64,000 nt of DNA from Euphorbia lathyris. Taxonomy: Eukaryota; Streptophyta; Magnoliopsida; Malpighiales; Euphorbiaceae. The notes under the pieces were generated by a model that did no database searches, was not told the origin of the DNA, and saw nothing but the letters and a program-made list of their open reading frames with translations. The stretch spans positions 39,961,501 through 40,025,500 of the forward strand of contig NC_088918.1 of NCBI RefSeq assembly GCF_963576675.1. The letters run 5' to 3'. The translations under genes were made by a program, and so were the position numbers. Shown one piece after another: positions 1 to 11,559 of this stretch. Within the stretch, counting starts at the first letter, position 1; each line of letters begins with the position of its first letter.

Positions 1-830
1 TTCTGAAAACAAGACATGGTAAGAACATGATCACATATTATGGTATGAACCAGATATAAACTAACTTGCTATGCATTTGTAACCCTGTAAACCAGAATTA
101 CTAGCTTTTTGTATAATCTTTTACACATTTCTCATCCAATAGGCTGGTTGTGGCGGACAGTTTTTTAATTGATGCAGCTAGATACCAAACTACCACATAT
201 ATTTTGAAGTATAGACTACCTTGCTACATGGCATTTAGCTGCTTACCTCTGCCACAGGAGCCCTCCAACCACAAGCAAAAATCATCTTTCAGTTGATCAA
301 CAAACCAAGAGATGTAAAGCCAAATCAACTACTTAATTGACAACTTAACCAACTGGATTTTTAGACTTTAACCATGCATAGTAAACAAAGGAAAGAGTTA
401 TTAATCAAGAGCACCACATAACATATAGCATATACTAAAAGGGAAGGGACATGGCTCAAATGTTATTCTTTGTTTGATTTTGTCCAATTACATGTACATA
501 TTCCAGAATTCCTGCTACAGAAAGGACAGTAACTAAATGCTCAAACATTGTAATAGTTACAAATTAATCTGGTTTGAAAGATCTTTTTTCTATTCACATT
601 CAAATACGTAGTACATTAGGTTGTTGGTATCAAACGGAAACGCAGAGGTAACATAGAAAATCAGTCATCAAAGTATTTCATAAAAATTAGTACTGATTAA
701 TCATAATCATTCACAAACATGCTCCTATTGACAACAATATAAGATAGTTCATTTTGGGGCATTCCAGATAAAGGTTTTTGTTTGGCAGACAAAAACTTAA
801 TTATAAAATTAAAGAGATGAACAGCAGTAC
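1..830 (-). other. Intron 2 of the PTH2 gene, incomplete
   Basis: After the exon 2 donor at 830, no downstream PTH2 exon (the next conserved block should begin with a His-Ala-Thr/Ala helix) could be found in the remaining 830 bases, so the intron probably runs past the window edge. The stretch is AT-rich with no recognisable element. Confidence 0.55.
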
Positions 831-1190
831 CTGCATTGGGCAGAGATTTTCCCTTTCCCCATCTTAAGATCATTCCTCACGACCAAAATCTGTAAGAATT
901 AACAAGCATACAAATATAAGAATGAAAAGTAAACAACTTGAAACATGTCATTAAATTGAGAAAACAAGAGGAGAGACGCTTACCATTTTGAAATCATCAA
1001 GAATATCAGCCAGTTGTTCAATTTCAAGAGGTTGTTTGGGCTTACTCTTCTTCTTGGAGCCAGCAAAGTCAGCGTCTTTAGGAAGTTTGGTTCTCAGAAA
1101 GATAAAAGCAGGACGACGAGAACCAATACAGTAACCAAAAGCAAGGCAACCTGCGCCAACTAAGATGGCGCTAAGCCAACTAAAATCCAT
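831..1190 (-). CDS. PTH2: Peptidyl-tRNA hydrolase 2 (PTH2/Bit1 family), 5' part only
   Basis: PTH2 enzymes cleave the ester bond of peptidyl-tRNAs released from stalled ribosomes. Exon 1 (1190-984) starts at ATG 1190 and encodes 69 residues: a hydrophobic N-terminal anchor at about residues 5-22, a basic stretch with KKKSKPK, and an acidic helix ending ILDDFKM. The donor is ATG|GTAAGC. Exon 2 (889-831) encodes I-LVVRNDLKMGKGKISAQC, the strongly conserved start of the PTH2 catalytic domain including the K-x-G-K-x-x-x-Q-C motif, and ends in phase 2 at a GT donor. The rest of the gene lies beyond the left edge. The N-terminal anchor resembles that of organelle- or membrane-located PTH2 forms; the actual location is inference. 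It is transcribed away from the other host genes in the window. Confidence 0.88.
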
Positions 1191-1500
1191 CAAACCCAGA
1201 TGAGAATAAGTAATAAAATCCAGCTAAAACGCGGAGATCGTTCTGCAAATGTAATTGGTTTATAAACCAAACCCCAAAGAAAATGAAGTCCTCTTTTATA
1301 CTTTGGTATGTGATAATATGAATCAGAAGAGAAATGGAATTGAGATGAGAGAATAGCACTTGTAGTTAAAAACCTAGCAGAACATAATCGGACTCAAGTC
1401 ACTCAACTCAACTCAACTCAACAACCAGTTTTTCTTCTCACCTTCTATTTCGCTTTCTTTCTCTCTCCTCAAAAAAAAAAAAAAAAAATCAACGACAGGC
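1191..1500 (-). promoter_or_regulatory. 5' UTR and proximal upstream region of PTH2
   Basis: This is the stretch directly upstream of the PTH2 start codon. It contains a short CTCAA tandem tract near 1400-1424 and a pyrimidine tract followed by a 17-base A run around 1457-1488 (plus-strand reading). No confident TATA box was identified, so the assignment rests on position only. Confidence 0.3.
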
Positions 1501-1818
1501 TCTACGAGAAATTCTACCATGTAGGTATAGCCCCTACATTTAAATAATACCATATCAGGAATTAGTCTATGACATTATTTCAGACGACGGGACTAGTACT
1601 AATTTTGGCCAACTTAATTAAAGTAAAGTAATGCAACGTTTGATAACCTAATTAATCACTTAAATTAAAATTTTAAGCATTTATTTAATTTAAGTGTGTT
1701 TGATAACAATTATTTTTCCACCATTTAAATTAGTTAATTAAGTTAAAGATCACTTATTTTAATAAGTCAAAATATTTAACTTAATATTTTAAGTTAAACG
1801 TTATCAACTAATATTTTT

Positions 1819-2483
1819 CAGTGTTCTAAAAGTCGGTCAAGTCGCCGACTAATCGGCCGACTAGTCGGTGAAATTCAGAACACTGACCGATTTTTTATAA
1901 CTGGGCGGGTTAAGTCGGGGGTCCGATATATTTCCACCTAGGCGGTTCAAGTCGGGGTAAATCGGGGCTAGTCGGGCAAGTCGGGTTAGGCGGCTAAAAA
2001 TCGGGCCAGGCGGCTGAAAATCGGGTTAGGCGGCTAAAAATCGGGTCAAATCATAAAATTATAAAAATTTTGCTACAAAATAAATAATACAAATAATTAA
2101 TGATCACAACAACAACTAAAAATAATAAAACTAATTTACATAGCACTAAATAAAATTAATTTCAAATATATTAAATTACGAATTAAATATTTTGAGGAAG
2201 AAAATAAAGAATTATTTGATGAATATGGAGAAGGTAGTAGACATATTTTTTTTATGAATATTTATGGATATTTTATTATTTATTTAAAGTAAATATTTAT
2301 AATATTGAGATAATATTTATTAATATTATTTTTAGATGTGATAATTTATATTTTAAATGTGTTTATATAATATTTATTTAATTATAAATATAAAAAATAG
2401 AAAAATATATATCCGATTAATCCCCGATTAATCTTTTGAGGTCTTGTCCGCCCGACTAGCGCCTTACGACTTTTACAACACTG
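1819..2483 (+). mobile_element. Non-autonomous hAT element (MITE-like), copy 1
   Basis: The 665-bp element begins CAGTGTTCTAAAAGTCG and ends CGACTTTTACAACACTG, giving imperfect terminal inverted repeats of about 17 bp. It is flanked by a perfect 8-bp duplication ATATTTTT (1811-1818 and 2484-2491), the hAT signature. The left subterminal region is an array of GTCGGG and GGCGGCTAAAAATCGGG units. The first 65 bp form a small inverted repeat of their own, because the terminus recurs in reverse as AGAACACTG at about 1876-1884. Around 2193-2250 a short acidic reading frame (EEENKELFDEYGEG) could be a relic of a transposase tail; this is inference. A second copy lies at 47289-47976. Confidence 0.88.
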
Positions 2484-2491
2484 ATATTTTT

Positions 2492-3139
2492 ATAACAGTT
2501 ACATCATTTAATATTTTCAGCACTTATAATATCCAACACTTAAAATTTAGTACTTATTTTTTCAGCACTTAATTTTCAGTTTTATCAAACAGCACCTAAG
2601 TCATGTGGCTTGTTGCGTTTTGATGGAAAATAAAGTAAGGTAAGATAAGTGATAGTTTAATAATGTAATTATATATATAATTACTCTTATATCCTTTCAT
2701 TTGTATAACTAAAATAAAAGACAAATTGTAGTTTTGGAAGAAAATGACGTGTATCATGATTGCTCTCCAATTTAGGGTGTAACAAAAATTATCCAAAATC
2801 CACCTTCACTTACTATACTCTTCAATTACACTATAAAAAGACGAGGTTACCTAATTACACTAATCCCCATCTACTTTCAAATATCATCATCCAAACAATA
2901 TTTAAAGGTTTAGTTTTGCACTTAACCTATACTATAAATTTAAATCATATTTGGACAGGGGGCTAATTTTAATCGTGCGGTTGACGGTAAATTTTCAAAG
3001 TCCAATCCGTTAGAGCTGGGTAAAAAAAAATTTATCATCCAACGCGTTAAAAGTGTAAAAATGTTATCATTTTTTAGAAACTAGCATTGAACTAATAGAA
3101 AATTAAACATGTTTAGTTTTGTTAATGGTAAAGACATAA
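2492..3139. other. Intergenic, no feature recognised
   Basis: AT-rich DNA between the hAT and MULE elements. Short chance reading frames occur on both strands but show no family resemblance. The last 45 bases resemble the right flank of the MULE element (about 4424-4470), so its target may have been a short tandem duplication. Confidence 0.5.
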
Positions 3140-3148
3140 TAAAAATGA

Positions 3149-4412
3149 GACCTAATACTCTTCTAGCCCTCTTAACTTGTCTAAATTGATCATTTTACCC
3201 CTCCAACTCATCGAATGTCTTATTTACCCCATTAACTCCATAAAAATGGTATTTCTCACCCCATTAACTTGTTCAAATTGGTCATTTTATCCTTCCTCAA
3301 CTCATTGAAAGTCCTATTTACCCCATTAACTCCATAAAAGTGTTGTTTTCATCCTTTCTATTTACCCCATTAACTCCACAAAAGTGATATTTCTTACCCT
3401 TTTATAGTGCAAAATCAATAAGACTTATTCAAATGAGTTTGAAAATATTTTTTTTAATATCAACTTTTTATTTTGTTTTAATTTGATAATTATATTGATC
3501 ATTCATGTGTTTATTATAATAATATTATATTACAATAATTAGATTATCAAAATTTAACTAGCAAAAAAAAGTTGAAAAAAAGAAAGATTGAATAAAAGAT
3601 ACAAATAACAAAAACACTAATATAAACAAGTTAAAAACATTATATGTAGGGATGAGGTACCAAAATAGGTCTATGGTTTTTGGGGAAGTATCAATTTAGG
3701 TTCCACATACAAAATAGCATCTAGTTTTAACGTTTAAAAAAGGGTATCGATTTAGACATCGATAACGGATTGTAAGGGTGAGAAATACCACTTTTTACCC
3801 CATTAACTCCATAAAAGTGATATTTCTTACCCTTTTATAGTGCAAAATCAATAGGACTTATTCAAATGAGTTTGAAAATATTTTTTAATATCAACTTTTT
3901 TATTTTGTTTTAATTTGATAATTATATTGATCATTCATGTGTTTATTACAATAATATTGTATTACAATAATTAGATTATCAAAATTTAACTAGCAAAAAA
4001 AAAGTTAGAAAAAAGAAAGATTGAATAAAAGATACAAATAGCAAAAACATTAATATAAGCAAGTTAAAAACATTATATGTATGGATGAAGTACCAAAATA
4101 GGTCTATGGTGTTTGGGAAAGTATCAATTTAGATTCCACGTACAAAATAGCATCTAGTTTTAACGTTTTAAAAAGGGTATCGATTTAGACATCGATAACG
4201 GATTGTAAGGGTGAGAAATACCACTTTATGGAGTTAAGAGGGTAAATAGGACATTCTATGAGTTTAGGGGGGGGGGGGGGGGTAAATGGATAAGTTAAAG
4301 GGTGAGAAATACCACTTTTATGGAATTAATGGGGTAAATAGAACATTCAATGAGTTGATGAGGTAAAATGACCAATTTGGACAAGTTAAGAGGGCTTGGG
4401 GAGCATTAGGCC
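3149..4412. mobile_element. Non-autonomous Mutator-like (MULE) element
   Basis: The 1264-bp element has long terminal inverted repeats of about 115-125 bp. The left end begins GACCTAATACTC and the right end, read in reverse complement, begins GGCCTAATGCTC; the two arms then stay about 85 percent alike through blocks such as CCCTCTTAACTTGTC. A perfect 9-bp duplication TAAAAATGA flanks it (3140-3148 and 4413-4421), typical of MULEs. There is no coding capacity. Inside is a 433-bp direct duplication and a 16-17 base G run near 4267. Confidence 0.85.
3362..4229. repeat. Internal 433-bp direct duplication in the MULE element
   Basis: Two copies in tandem, about 3362-3794 and 3795-4229. Landmarks such as GATAACGGATTGTAAGGG recur at 3761 and 4194, a spacing of 433. 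Copies differ by scattered substitutions and small indels, so the duplication is not very recent. Confidence 0.8.
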
Positions 4413-4421
4413 TAAAAATGA

Positions 4422-5150
4422 ATATTAAACATGTTTACTTTTTTGAATGGTAAAAACATATTAAAAATGAAATTAAAAAAAATAAAAAAAATTTAAAAGA
4501 AAATGAGGTTGAAGGGAGTTGAACATAGGACCTCTCAAATAAAAGTAAGCATCGTTAATCATCTCATCTACCTTTAAACATTAAAATAATACTACATAAA
4601 GTTAATATAATTCTCTCCAAAATATTATCAGATATCATTACTAAAAAAAAAAATTCTCAATTTTCCGACGGCCTACCGAAGCTCGAGCCTACCCCAACCT
4701 CTCTAGTTCTGCCCCTGTATTCGGATTAAAATTAGAGAATTCACCTAAACATCATCGGAAAATAGTAATTTTATTCTTAAAATGCTAAAACAAGCAAATT
4801 ATTTAAAATATAACGAAATATCAAACTGAAAATTCTTAAAATACTGTTTTCTTAACATTCTCAAAGTATCAAACACTATATAAATGTGTAATAAGATAAC
4901 GATCCCAAATTATTTTCATATCAGAACCAAACTAAGCACAAACTTTAGATAACAAAAACGCGATGCAAAAATATTTTTTCAATTTCGATATCATAATGAA
5001 AATTCATATCTCTCTAATATGACAACAATAAAAAAAACTAATATTTCAATTTGCAATACATTTAACAGAATTCAAAAATGTAAACTTCAATTCAAAAAGT
5101 TCAGAAAGTGAAAAACAGAAACAGTAGACCAACGTTATCGTAATTTATCT
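4422..5150. other. Intergenic, no feature recognised
   Basis: AT-rich DNA without a supported gene. The first 50 bases repeat the left flank of the MULE element. Nothing else was recognised. Confidence 0.5.
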
Positions 5151-5155
5151 CTTTT

Positions 5156-6060
5156 AGGAAAACAAAGGTGGAAGTTCGTGTCAAAGCCGTAGGCTCTGGT
5201 TAGCAGGTTGTTCAAAGCTAAATACTTTCCTATCTTTAAATTTTTGGGAACTAATACCAATTTTATTTACAGAAGCGTTTGGCATTCAATCGAGATTTTT
5301 CGGCCTAGAATGAGATGGCAGATTGGTGATGGGAGGACAGTACGGGTGTGGCAGGACTAGTGGTTGCAAAGCCCTGTCGGGTTCCATGTGCAGTTCTAGT
5401 GTCTGAACGGGCTACATATAAGGGTGGCAGAACTGTTTGTGGAGGGGACGAAGGTATGAGACTGCGGGAAAGTAGAAGCTATGTTACCAAATAAAGATGC
5501 GGCATCAATACTTCGGCATGTGACCTTGATGAGGCTTAGTCCGGGCGACTTAGTGTGGCACTACACGAAAAACGGTATGTATTCCTCGAAATTTGGTTAT
5601 CGATTATTGGATGGGAGAATACATGATAGAACATCGATTAGTGATTGGGAAAAACTATGGAATCTCCATCTTCCACCAAAAATCAAAATCTTTCTTTGGA
5701 AACTTTGCTCTAAGTGTTTATCATTATGTTATGTGCTAAGTCTTAAGCATGTGTTGGTGCCTATTGAGTGTCTATTATGTGGTATTGATGTTGAACATAA
5801 TTGGCATGTGTATATGGAGTGTTCGTTTGCTAGAAATTGTTGTCAGATAGCAGGATTAACACCACCACATGGTGAGTTTGACGGGGCAGCAGACTGGTTC
5901 CTAAATTTATGTGCCACAACACGATCGGAAACGGCAGCAATGATCATGTATGGAATCTAGTACCAACGTAATAATGTCTTGTGAAACAATATTGTGGAGA
6001 TGATGGTAGGGTGTGTCTGGTTCTCCCAGCAACTGGTCAACGAACTTCTATTTGAATAAG
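5156..6060 (+). pseudogene. LINE retrotransposon fragment, end of reverse transcriptase ORF with zf-RVT domain
   Basis: One frame reads W-K-F-V-S-K-P, then A-L-V-S-R-L-F-K-A-K-Y-F-P and R-W-Q-I-G-D-G-R-T-V-R-V-W, the hallmark passage downstream of LINE reverse transcriptases, interrupted by in-frame stops (after SKP and after VWQD). The open stretch 5481-5960 carries the zinc-binding RT-associated domain: LWNLHLPPKIKIFLWKLC, then C-x2-C and H-x3-H/C spacing (ECLLCG..EHNWHVYMEC). It stops at MIMYGI*YQRNN, where intact elements read IW-x-x-RN. The RT catalytic core is absent upstream, so this is a truncated, dead fragment. Confidence 0.8.
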
Positions 6061-6536
6061 AAAACTTTTGCTCATTCTTTCATATGTATACATGTGTTAC
6101 ATTAATGAATAACTTTCACCTCCTATCACTTTCTTTCTCCATAATCAACTCATTCTTCAACAATTATTACAAATAATCGATGTCTAAAAAAAGACTTATG
6201 ATGGCTGTTTGAACCTATTGATTGAGTGTTCGAGCTGCACATTTGAGAAGATCTTTAGCCTTAATATACCTGGGTTGGACTTGAAAGCAATGCACATCAT
6301 TTTTAAAATATGTCCTTAACTATTTTGAGAAAACCAATCATTTTGCTTATCTTAATCAACATTAAATCTAGAAAGAAAGATTTCATGTTTTTTTTTTTGT
6401 ATTTTTGTATATCAATTCATTTTAAAAAGAAGGATTTTATATTTTTTTGTAATTTAATAATAGAATTGAAGATTAATATTTACTCTTGACTTAAATATTA
6501 GGAGTATTTGTGCACCTTAACTCTTAAATCTAATTA
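6061..6536. other. Intergenic, no feature recognised
   Basis: AT-rich sequence between the LINE fragment and the Copia-1 target duplication, with T-rich tracts near 6390 and 6440. Nothing functional is seen. Confidence 0.5.
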
Positions 6537-6541
6537 TTAGG

Positions 6542-7021
6542 TGTTAGGGAGAACCCCGCAGCGGAACGAAATATTTAATTTGGGTAAATAAATTGACAAG
6601 AAAATAAAAGAAGAACAATAAAGTAAATGACACAAGGATTTACGTGGTTCGGCGGTGTGCCTAGTCCACGGGCGAAGGAGACCAAAAATTATTCCACTAG
6701 AGAGACAAAAGTGGTACAAAAGAATGGAGAAAATAACACTCAAAACCCTTAACCCCAATACACCCAAAACCTCACAATTCTCTCTTAGAGAATATCACTC
6801 AAAACTAGCAATCTAATATCAATTGCTAGGATGCACAAACCTATGCCAATACATGGTATTTATAAGAAAATTTTGGGATGTGAATGGAAGAAATCAAAGT
6901 CAAAAATTACATGTGAACAAAGGGAAAAAGACTAATGTGAACTTTGACAAAATTGTATGGCTTGTGTTCAAAATTCAACACAATTTAATTTGAATGTTGA
7001 ATTTCAAATCACATTCATACA
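6542..7021 (-). repeat. 3' LTR of Copia-1
   Basis: 480 bp, starts TG and ends CA, nearly identical to 11074-11554. Adjacent TSD TTAGG at 6537-6541. Confidence 0.93.
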
Positions 7022-7033
7022 AATCTCCACCTT
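7022..7033 (-). other. Polypurine tract of Copia-1
   Basis: On the minus strand AAGGTGGAGATT lies directly before the 3' LTR, the expected position and composition for plus-strand priming. Confidence 0.75.
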
Positions 7034-7087
7034 GATTTGAAATTTCACCAAAGGTCTTCCTTCGCCGTAATGCCCTTTCGGGCTAGC

Positions 7088-10000
7088 TCACTTATTGCTA
7101 ATACCAATCAAGTTCAAGCAATGCTTGAACTTAGTCGTCGGAAGAGGCTTCGTCATCATGTCGGCTGGATTATCTGCAGTACCAATTTTACTAACTGTAA
7201 TATTTCCTTCAGAAATAACATCTCGAATAAAATGGTACTTCACATCAATGTGTTTCGTTCTTTCATGAAACATCTGATCCTTCGTCAAATATATAGCACT
7301 CTGGCTATCACAGTGAACGACAATCTTCTGCAAATTTGAACTGAGCTCACCAACCAAGCCTCGTAGCCAAATAGCTTCTTTTACAGCTTCAACTACAGCC
7401 ATATATTCTGCTTCTGTAGTGGACAATGCAACTGTAGGCTGTAAAGTAGCTTTCCAACTGATGGCACTGCTACCAAGAGTAAACACATAACCTGTAATGG
7501 ATCTTCTTCTGTCAAGATCACCCGCATAGTCTGAATCAACATAACCTGCCACCATATTCTCACTCCTTCCAAATTTTAAACAAACATTAGTAGTACCCCT
7601 TAAATATCTCAGAATCCATTTCACAGCATTCCAATGATCTTTACCAGGATTAGACATATATCTACTGACTACACTGACTGCATGTGAAATGTCAGGACGA
7701 GCACAAATCATCGCGTACATGATACTACCAACCGCACTAGAGTAAGGTACATGTGACATATATTCAATATCCTTTTTGGACTGTGGACATATATCAGCAA
7801 AAGTCTGAAATGAGCAGCAAGTGGAGTACTTACAGGTTTAGCATTTTTCATGCCAAATCGCTCCAACACTTTTTCAAAAAAACTTCTCTGAGTTAAACAA
7901 AGTGTTCCTGCAGCTCTATCTCTATAGATCTCCATACCAAGAATCTTCTTGGCAGCTCCCAAATCTTTCATCTCGAATTCACTGCTCAGCTCTGCTTTCA
8001 ATCTGTTGATATCAGACATATCCTTGGCAGCAATAAGCATATCATCAACATAGAGTAACAAATAAACAAATGAGCCATTTAGAAGTTTTGTGAAATAAAC
8101 ACAACTATCATATTGGCTCCTAAAATAACCATGCCCAATCATAAAGGAATCAAACCGCTTATACCACTGTCGAGGAGACTGCTTTAACCCATATAGTGAT
8201 TTCCGCAACAAGCAAACATGGTCTTCTTTGCCTTCGATTTCAAAACCTTCAGGTTATTGCATATAGATTTTCTCCTCAAGTTCTCCATGTAAGAAGGCAG
8301 TTTTGACATCGAGTTGTTCCAACTCCAAATCATTTATAGCAACCAATGCAAGCAAAACACGAATAGAGCTATGTTTAACAACAGGAGAGAAAACATCATT
8401 AAAATCAACTCCTTGTACCTGACTATAGCCCTTGGCTACCAATCGTGCCTTGTATCGAGCATCTTCAACACCCGGAATGCCATCTTTTCGTTTGAAGACC
8501 CATTTACAACTGACAATCTTCTTATTCTTTGGCGGTTTCACCAATTCCCACGTTTTATTTTTGTGAAGAGATTCCACCTCCTCTTGCATGGCTATCAACC
8601 ATTTTCCAGAATCATCACCGGACATAGCTTCTGAATATGTTGAAGGATCGCCAACTCCTTCAGTCTCTTGTGCAGCAACACAGGCAAAAGTGACATAATC
8701 TGCTAATTTTAGAGGCTGTTTTCTTTCTCTTTCTGGCCTGCTTCTAGCAACTGGATGCTCCTCTTCAATTGATGTAGATTCTTCTACTTCGGTAGACTCT
8801 GACAATTGTTCATTCAATGGAGAGAATGAATTCTCCACCTCAACTTGAACCTCCACCTGCTTATCAGAATTCTGTATCTTGGTGTTAGAAGTGACTGAAG
8901 ACTCCTTTGGATTAAGCATGACAGATTCATTAAATACAACATTTCTACTGATTACAGATTTTGGTGACTTAGGATCAAGAATCCAAACTTTATATCCCTT
9001 TACACCAGGAGGATAGCCGAGAAAAATGCCCTTTTTAGATCTGGGCTCCAACTTTCCATCATTCACATGAACATAAACAGGACATCCAAAAATCCTCAAA
9101 TCAGAATAATCAGCGGGTTTTCCAGACCATACCTCTTCAGGAGTTTTACAATTAATTGAAGCAGACAGAGAACGATTCACTAAATGACAAGCTGTTAAAG
9201 CTGCTTCAGCCCAAAAGTCTTGAGATAAGCCAGAATTTGATAACATACAACGAACCTTTTCCAATAGAGTTCTGTTCATCCGCTCAGCTACACCATTTTG
9301 TTGTGGTGTTCCTGGAACTGTGAGATGTCTAGAGATGCCCATATCTTTACAAAATGTGTTGAATTCATCATTGCAAAATTCTAGACCATTATCAGTGCGG
9401 AGACGCTTAATCTTCTTATTGGTCTGGTTTTCCATCAAGGCTTTCCATTGCTTGAAAGTGGCAAAGGCCTCATTTTTCTGCTTCAAGAAATAAGCCCAAA
9501 CCTTCCTGGAGTAATCATCAATGAAGGTAAGCATATATCGAGCACCACCTTTTGAAGGAACACGTGCAGGCCCCCATAAATCGGAATGGATATAATCCAA
9601 AGTGCATTTTGTTTGGTGAACACCAGTGTTGAAGCTGACTCGTTTGTGTTTGCCAAAAATGCAATGCTCACAAAACTCCAACTTGGACGTAGGTTTACCA
9701 CAAAGGAGACCTCGTTGACTTAACATGGACAAGCCTTTCTCACTCATGTGGCCGAGCCTCATGTGCCACAATTTGGTAATGTCTGACTCCGGCATGGAAG
9801 AGGAAACTGCAGCAACACCCGTGGCTGTTGAACCTTGTAACACGTACAATCTTTCAACTTTTCTGGCTTTCATTACTACTAGAGCACCTTTCAAAACCTT
9901 CAAGACTCCATCTCCACCAGAAAATCTGCAATTATTGTCATCTAAAGCAGATAAAGAGATAAGGTTTTTCTTCATGTCAGGAACATACCGTACATTTGTC

Positions 10001-11031
10001 AAGGTTCTGACAACGCCATCATGCATTTTGATTTTGACGGTACCAATACCAACAACTTTACAAGGAGAATCATTTCCCATTAACACAACTCCTCTGTTTA
10101 CTGATTCATAAGAGGAGAACCAATCTCTGTGAAGGCAAATGTGAAATGAGCAAGCAGAGTCAAGGATCCACCCTTGTCCAGATCTAGCACCATCGTCGGA
10201 CACGGCATAGACTTCGCAATCTACTTCATCTTCAGCAACACTGGCGTCGGCATGATTGTCTTCTTTATGAACTTTTTCTTTATTTTTCTTCTGTAGCTTG
10301 AAACATTCAGCTTTGATGTGCCCTTTCTTTTTACAGTAATTGCATGTCACATTACTGTATCTAGATTTTGATTTTGATCTCGATCGATTGTTGTTGTTGC
10401 TGCTGAGATCTTTTGTAGAAGATCTTCCTCTAACAACCAGACTTTCTGCAGGGCCATTTCTATCACCAGAAAGCTCTTTGTCTATCAGATCTTTTGAAAA
10501 TAGACACCCTTTAACCTCATCTACAGTTAGAGTGCTTTTACTGTAGATCATGGTCTCCCGGAAATTTTTGAAAGACGGCGGTAAAGATCGTAACAACATA
10601 AGAGCTTTATCTTCTTCTTCATATTTAATATCTAAATTTTCCAGATCCAGCAAAATGGAACTAAAATTATCAAGGTGTGACTTTAGGGATGTACCTTCCG
10701 CCATATTGAGCATGTGAAGACGATGTTTCACAACAAGCTTGCTGGTGAGGTTTTTGGACATGTAGAGAGACTCAAATTTCTCCCATAAGCCTTTAGGAGT
10801 CTTCTCATGGATGACTTCACGCAGAACCTCGTTTGACAAGCATAACTGAATGGCAGCTAGAGCTTTCTCCTCCATTTCTTGTTTCTTCTCCTTTGTTACC
10901 GTGGGAGGTAACTCGTCTGCTAACACCTTGCTCAATCCGTTCTGTGTCAAAATAGCTTTCATCTTGACATGCCATAAGGCAAAGCTGATAGTACGATCAT
11001 ACTTCTCGATATCAAATTTTGTTGTCGCCAT
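7088..11031 (-). pseudogene. Copia-1 gag-pol polyprotein, one stop and one frameshift
   Basis: The polyprotein starts at ATG 11031 (MATTKFDIEKYD). Gag is followed by a CCHC knuckle (CNYCKKKGHIKAEC), protease (WILDSACSFHIC), integrase with its HHCC motif (LWHMRLGH..CEHC) and DDE block (HSDLWGP, FIDDYSRKVW, TPQQNGVAERMNRTLLE), reverse transcriptase (YVDDMLIAAKD) and RNase H ([25 protein letters not shown]), ending at 7088. The frame is broken by a TAA at 8251-8253, where relatives read a second Gln codon before PEGF, and by a net +1 (or -2) shift near 7805 between protein segments ending [12 protein letters not shown] and starting before [11 protein letters not shown]. Everything else is open, including all catalytic motifs. 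Confidence 0.92.
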
Positions 11032-11057
11032 AATAGATCCCAAAATAAATATTAATT

Positions 11058-11070
11058 GGCTCTGATACTA
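11058..11070 (-). other. Primer binding site of Copia-1
   Basis: Minus-strand TAGTATCAGAGCC lies 3 bases inside the 5' LTR. It matches the plant initiator-Met tRNA complement (TGGTATCAGAGCC) except for one base. Confidence 0.8.
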
Positions 11071-11073
11071 ATT

Positions 11074-11554
11074 TGTTAGGGAAAACCCCGCAGCGGAACG
11101 AAATATTTAATTTGGGTAAATAAATTGACAACAAAATAAAAGAAGAACAATAAAGTAAATGACACAAGGATTTACGTGGTTCGGCGGTGTGCCTAGTCCA
11201 CGGGCGAAGGAGACCGAAAATTATTCCACTAGAGAGACAAAAGTGGTACAAAAGAATGGAGAAAATAACACTCAAAACCCGTAACCCCAATACACCCAAA
11301 ACCTCACAATTCTCTCTTAGAGAATATCACTCAAAACTAGCAATCTAATATCAATTGCTAGGATGCACAAACCTATGCCAATACATGGTATTTATAAGAA
11401 AATTTTGGGATGTGAATGGAAGAAATCAAAGTCAAAAATTACATGTGAACAAAGAGAAAAAAAACTAATGTGAACTTTGACAAAATTGTATGGCTTGTGT
11501 TCAAAATTCAACACAATTTAATTTGAATGTTGAATTTCAAATCACATTCATACA
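11074..11554 (-). repeat. 5' LTR of Copia-1
   Basis: 481 bp, pairs with 6542-7021; TSD TTAGG at 11555-11559. Confidence 0.93.
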
Positions 11555-11559
11555 TTAGG

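Larger units (their letters stand above)
6542..11554 (-). mobile_element. Copia-1: nearly intact Tnt1/Tork-like LTR retrotransposon
   Basis: A complete 5013-bp element on the minus strand. LTRs are 6542-7021 (3') and 11074-11554 (5'), beginning TGTTAGGG and ending TTCATACA on the plus strand, with a perfect 5-bp target duplication TTAGG at 6537-6541 and 11555-11559. A primer binding site (11058-11070) and polypurine tract (7022-7033) are in the right places. The two LTRs differ by only 6 substitutions and one single-base indel, about 98.7 percent identity, so insertion is recent. Gag-protease-integrase-RT-RNase H order confirms Copia. One nonsense codon and one frameshift in pol make this copy non-autonomous as it stands. 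Confidence 0.95.

Noticed and set aside
6537..6767. Small protein MGVLGLRVLSVIF, present twice (also about 11012-11299)
   Set aside because: Duplicate because it lies in both Copia-1 LTRs; no evidence of coding.
8314..8634. Plus-strand reading frames within the Copia-1 pol region (also at 9725-10111 and 10340-10546)
   Set aside because: They lie antisense to a well-defined polyprotein and have no family resemblance of their own.
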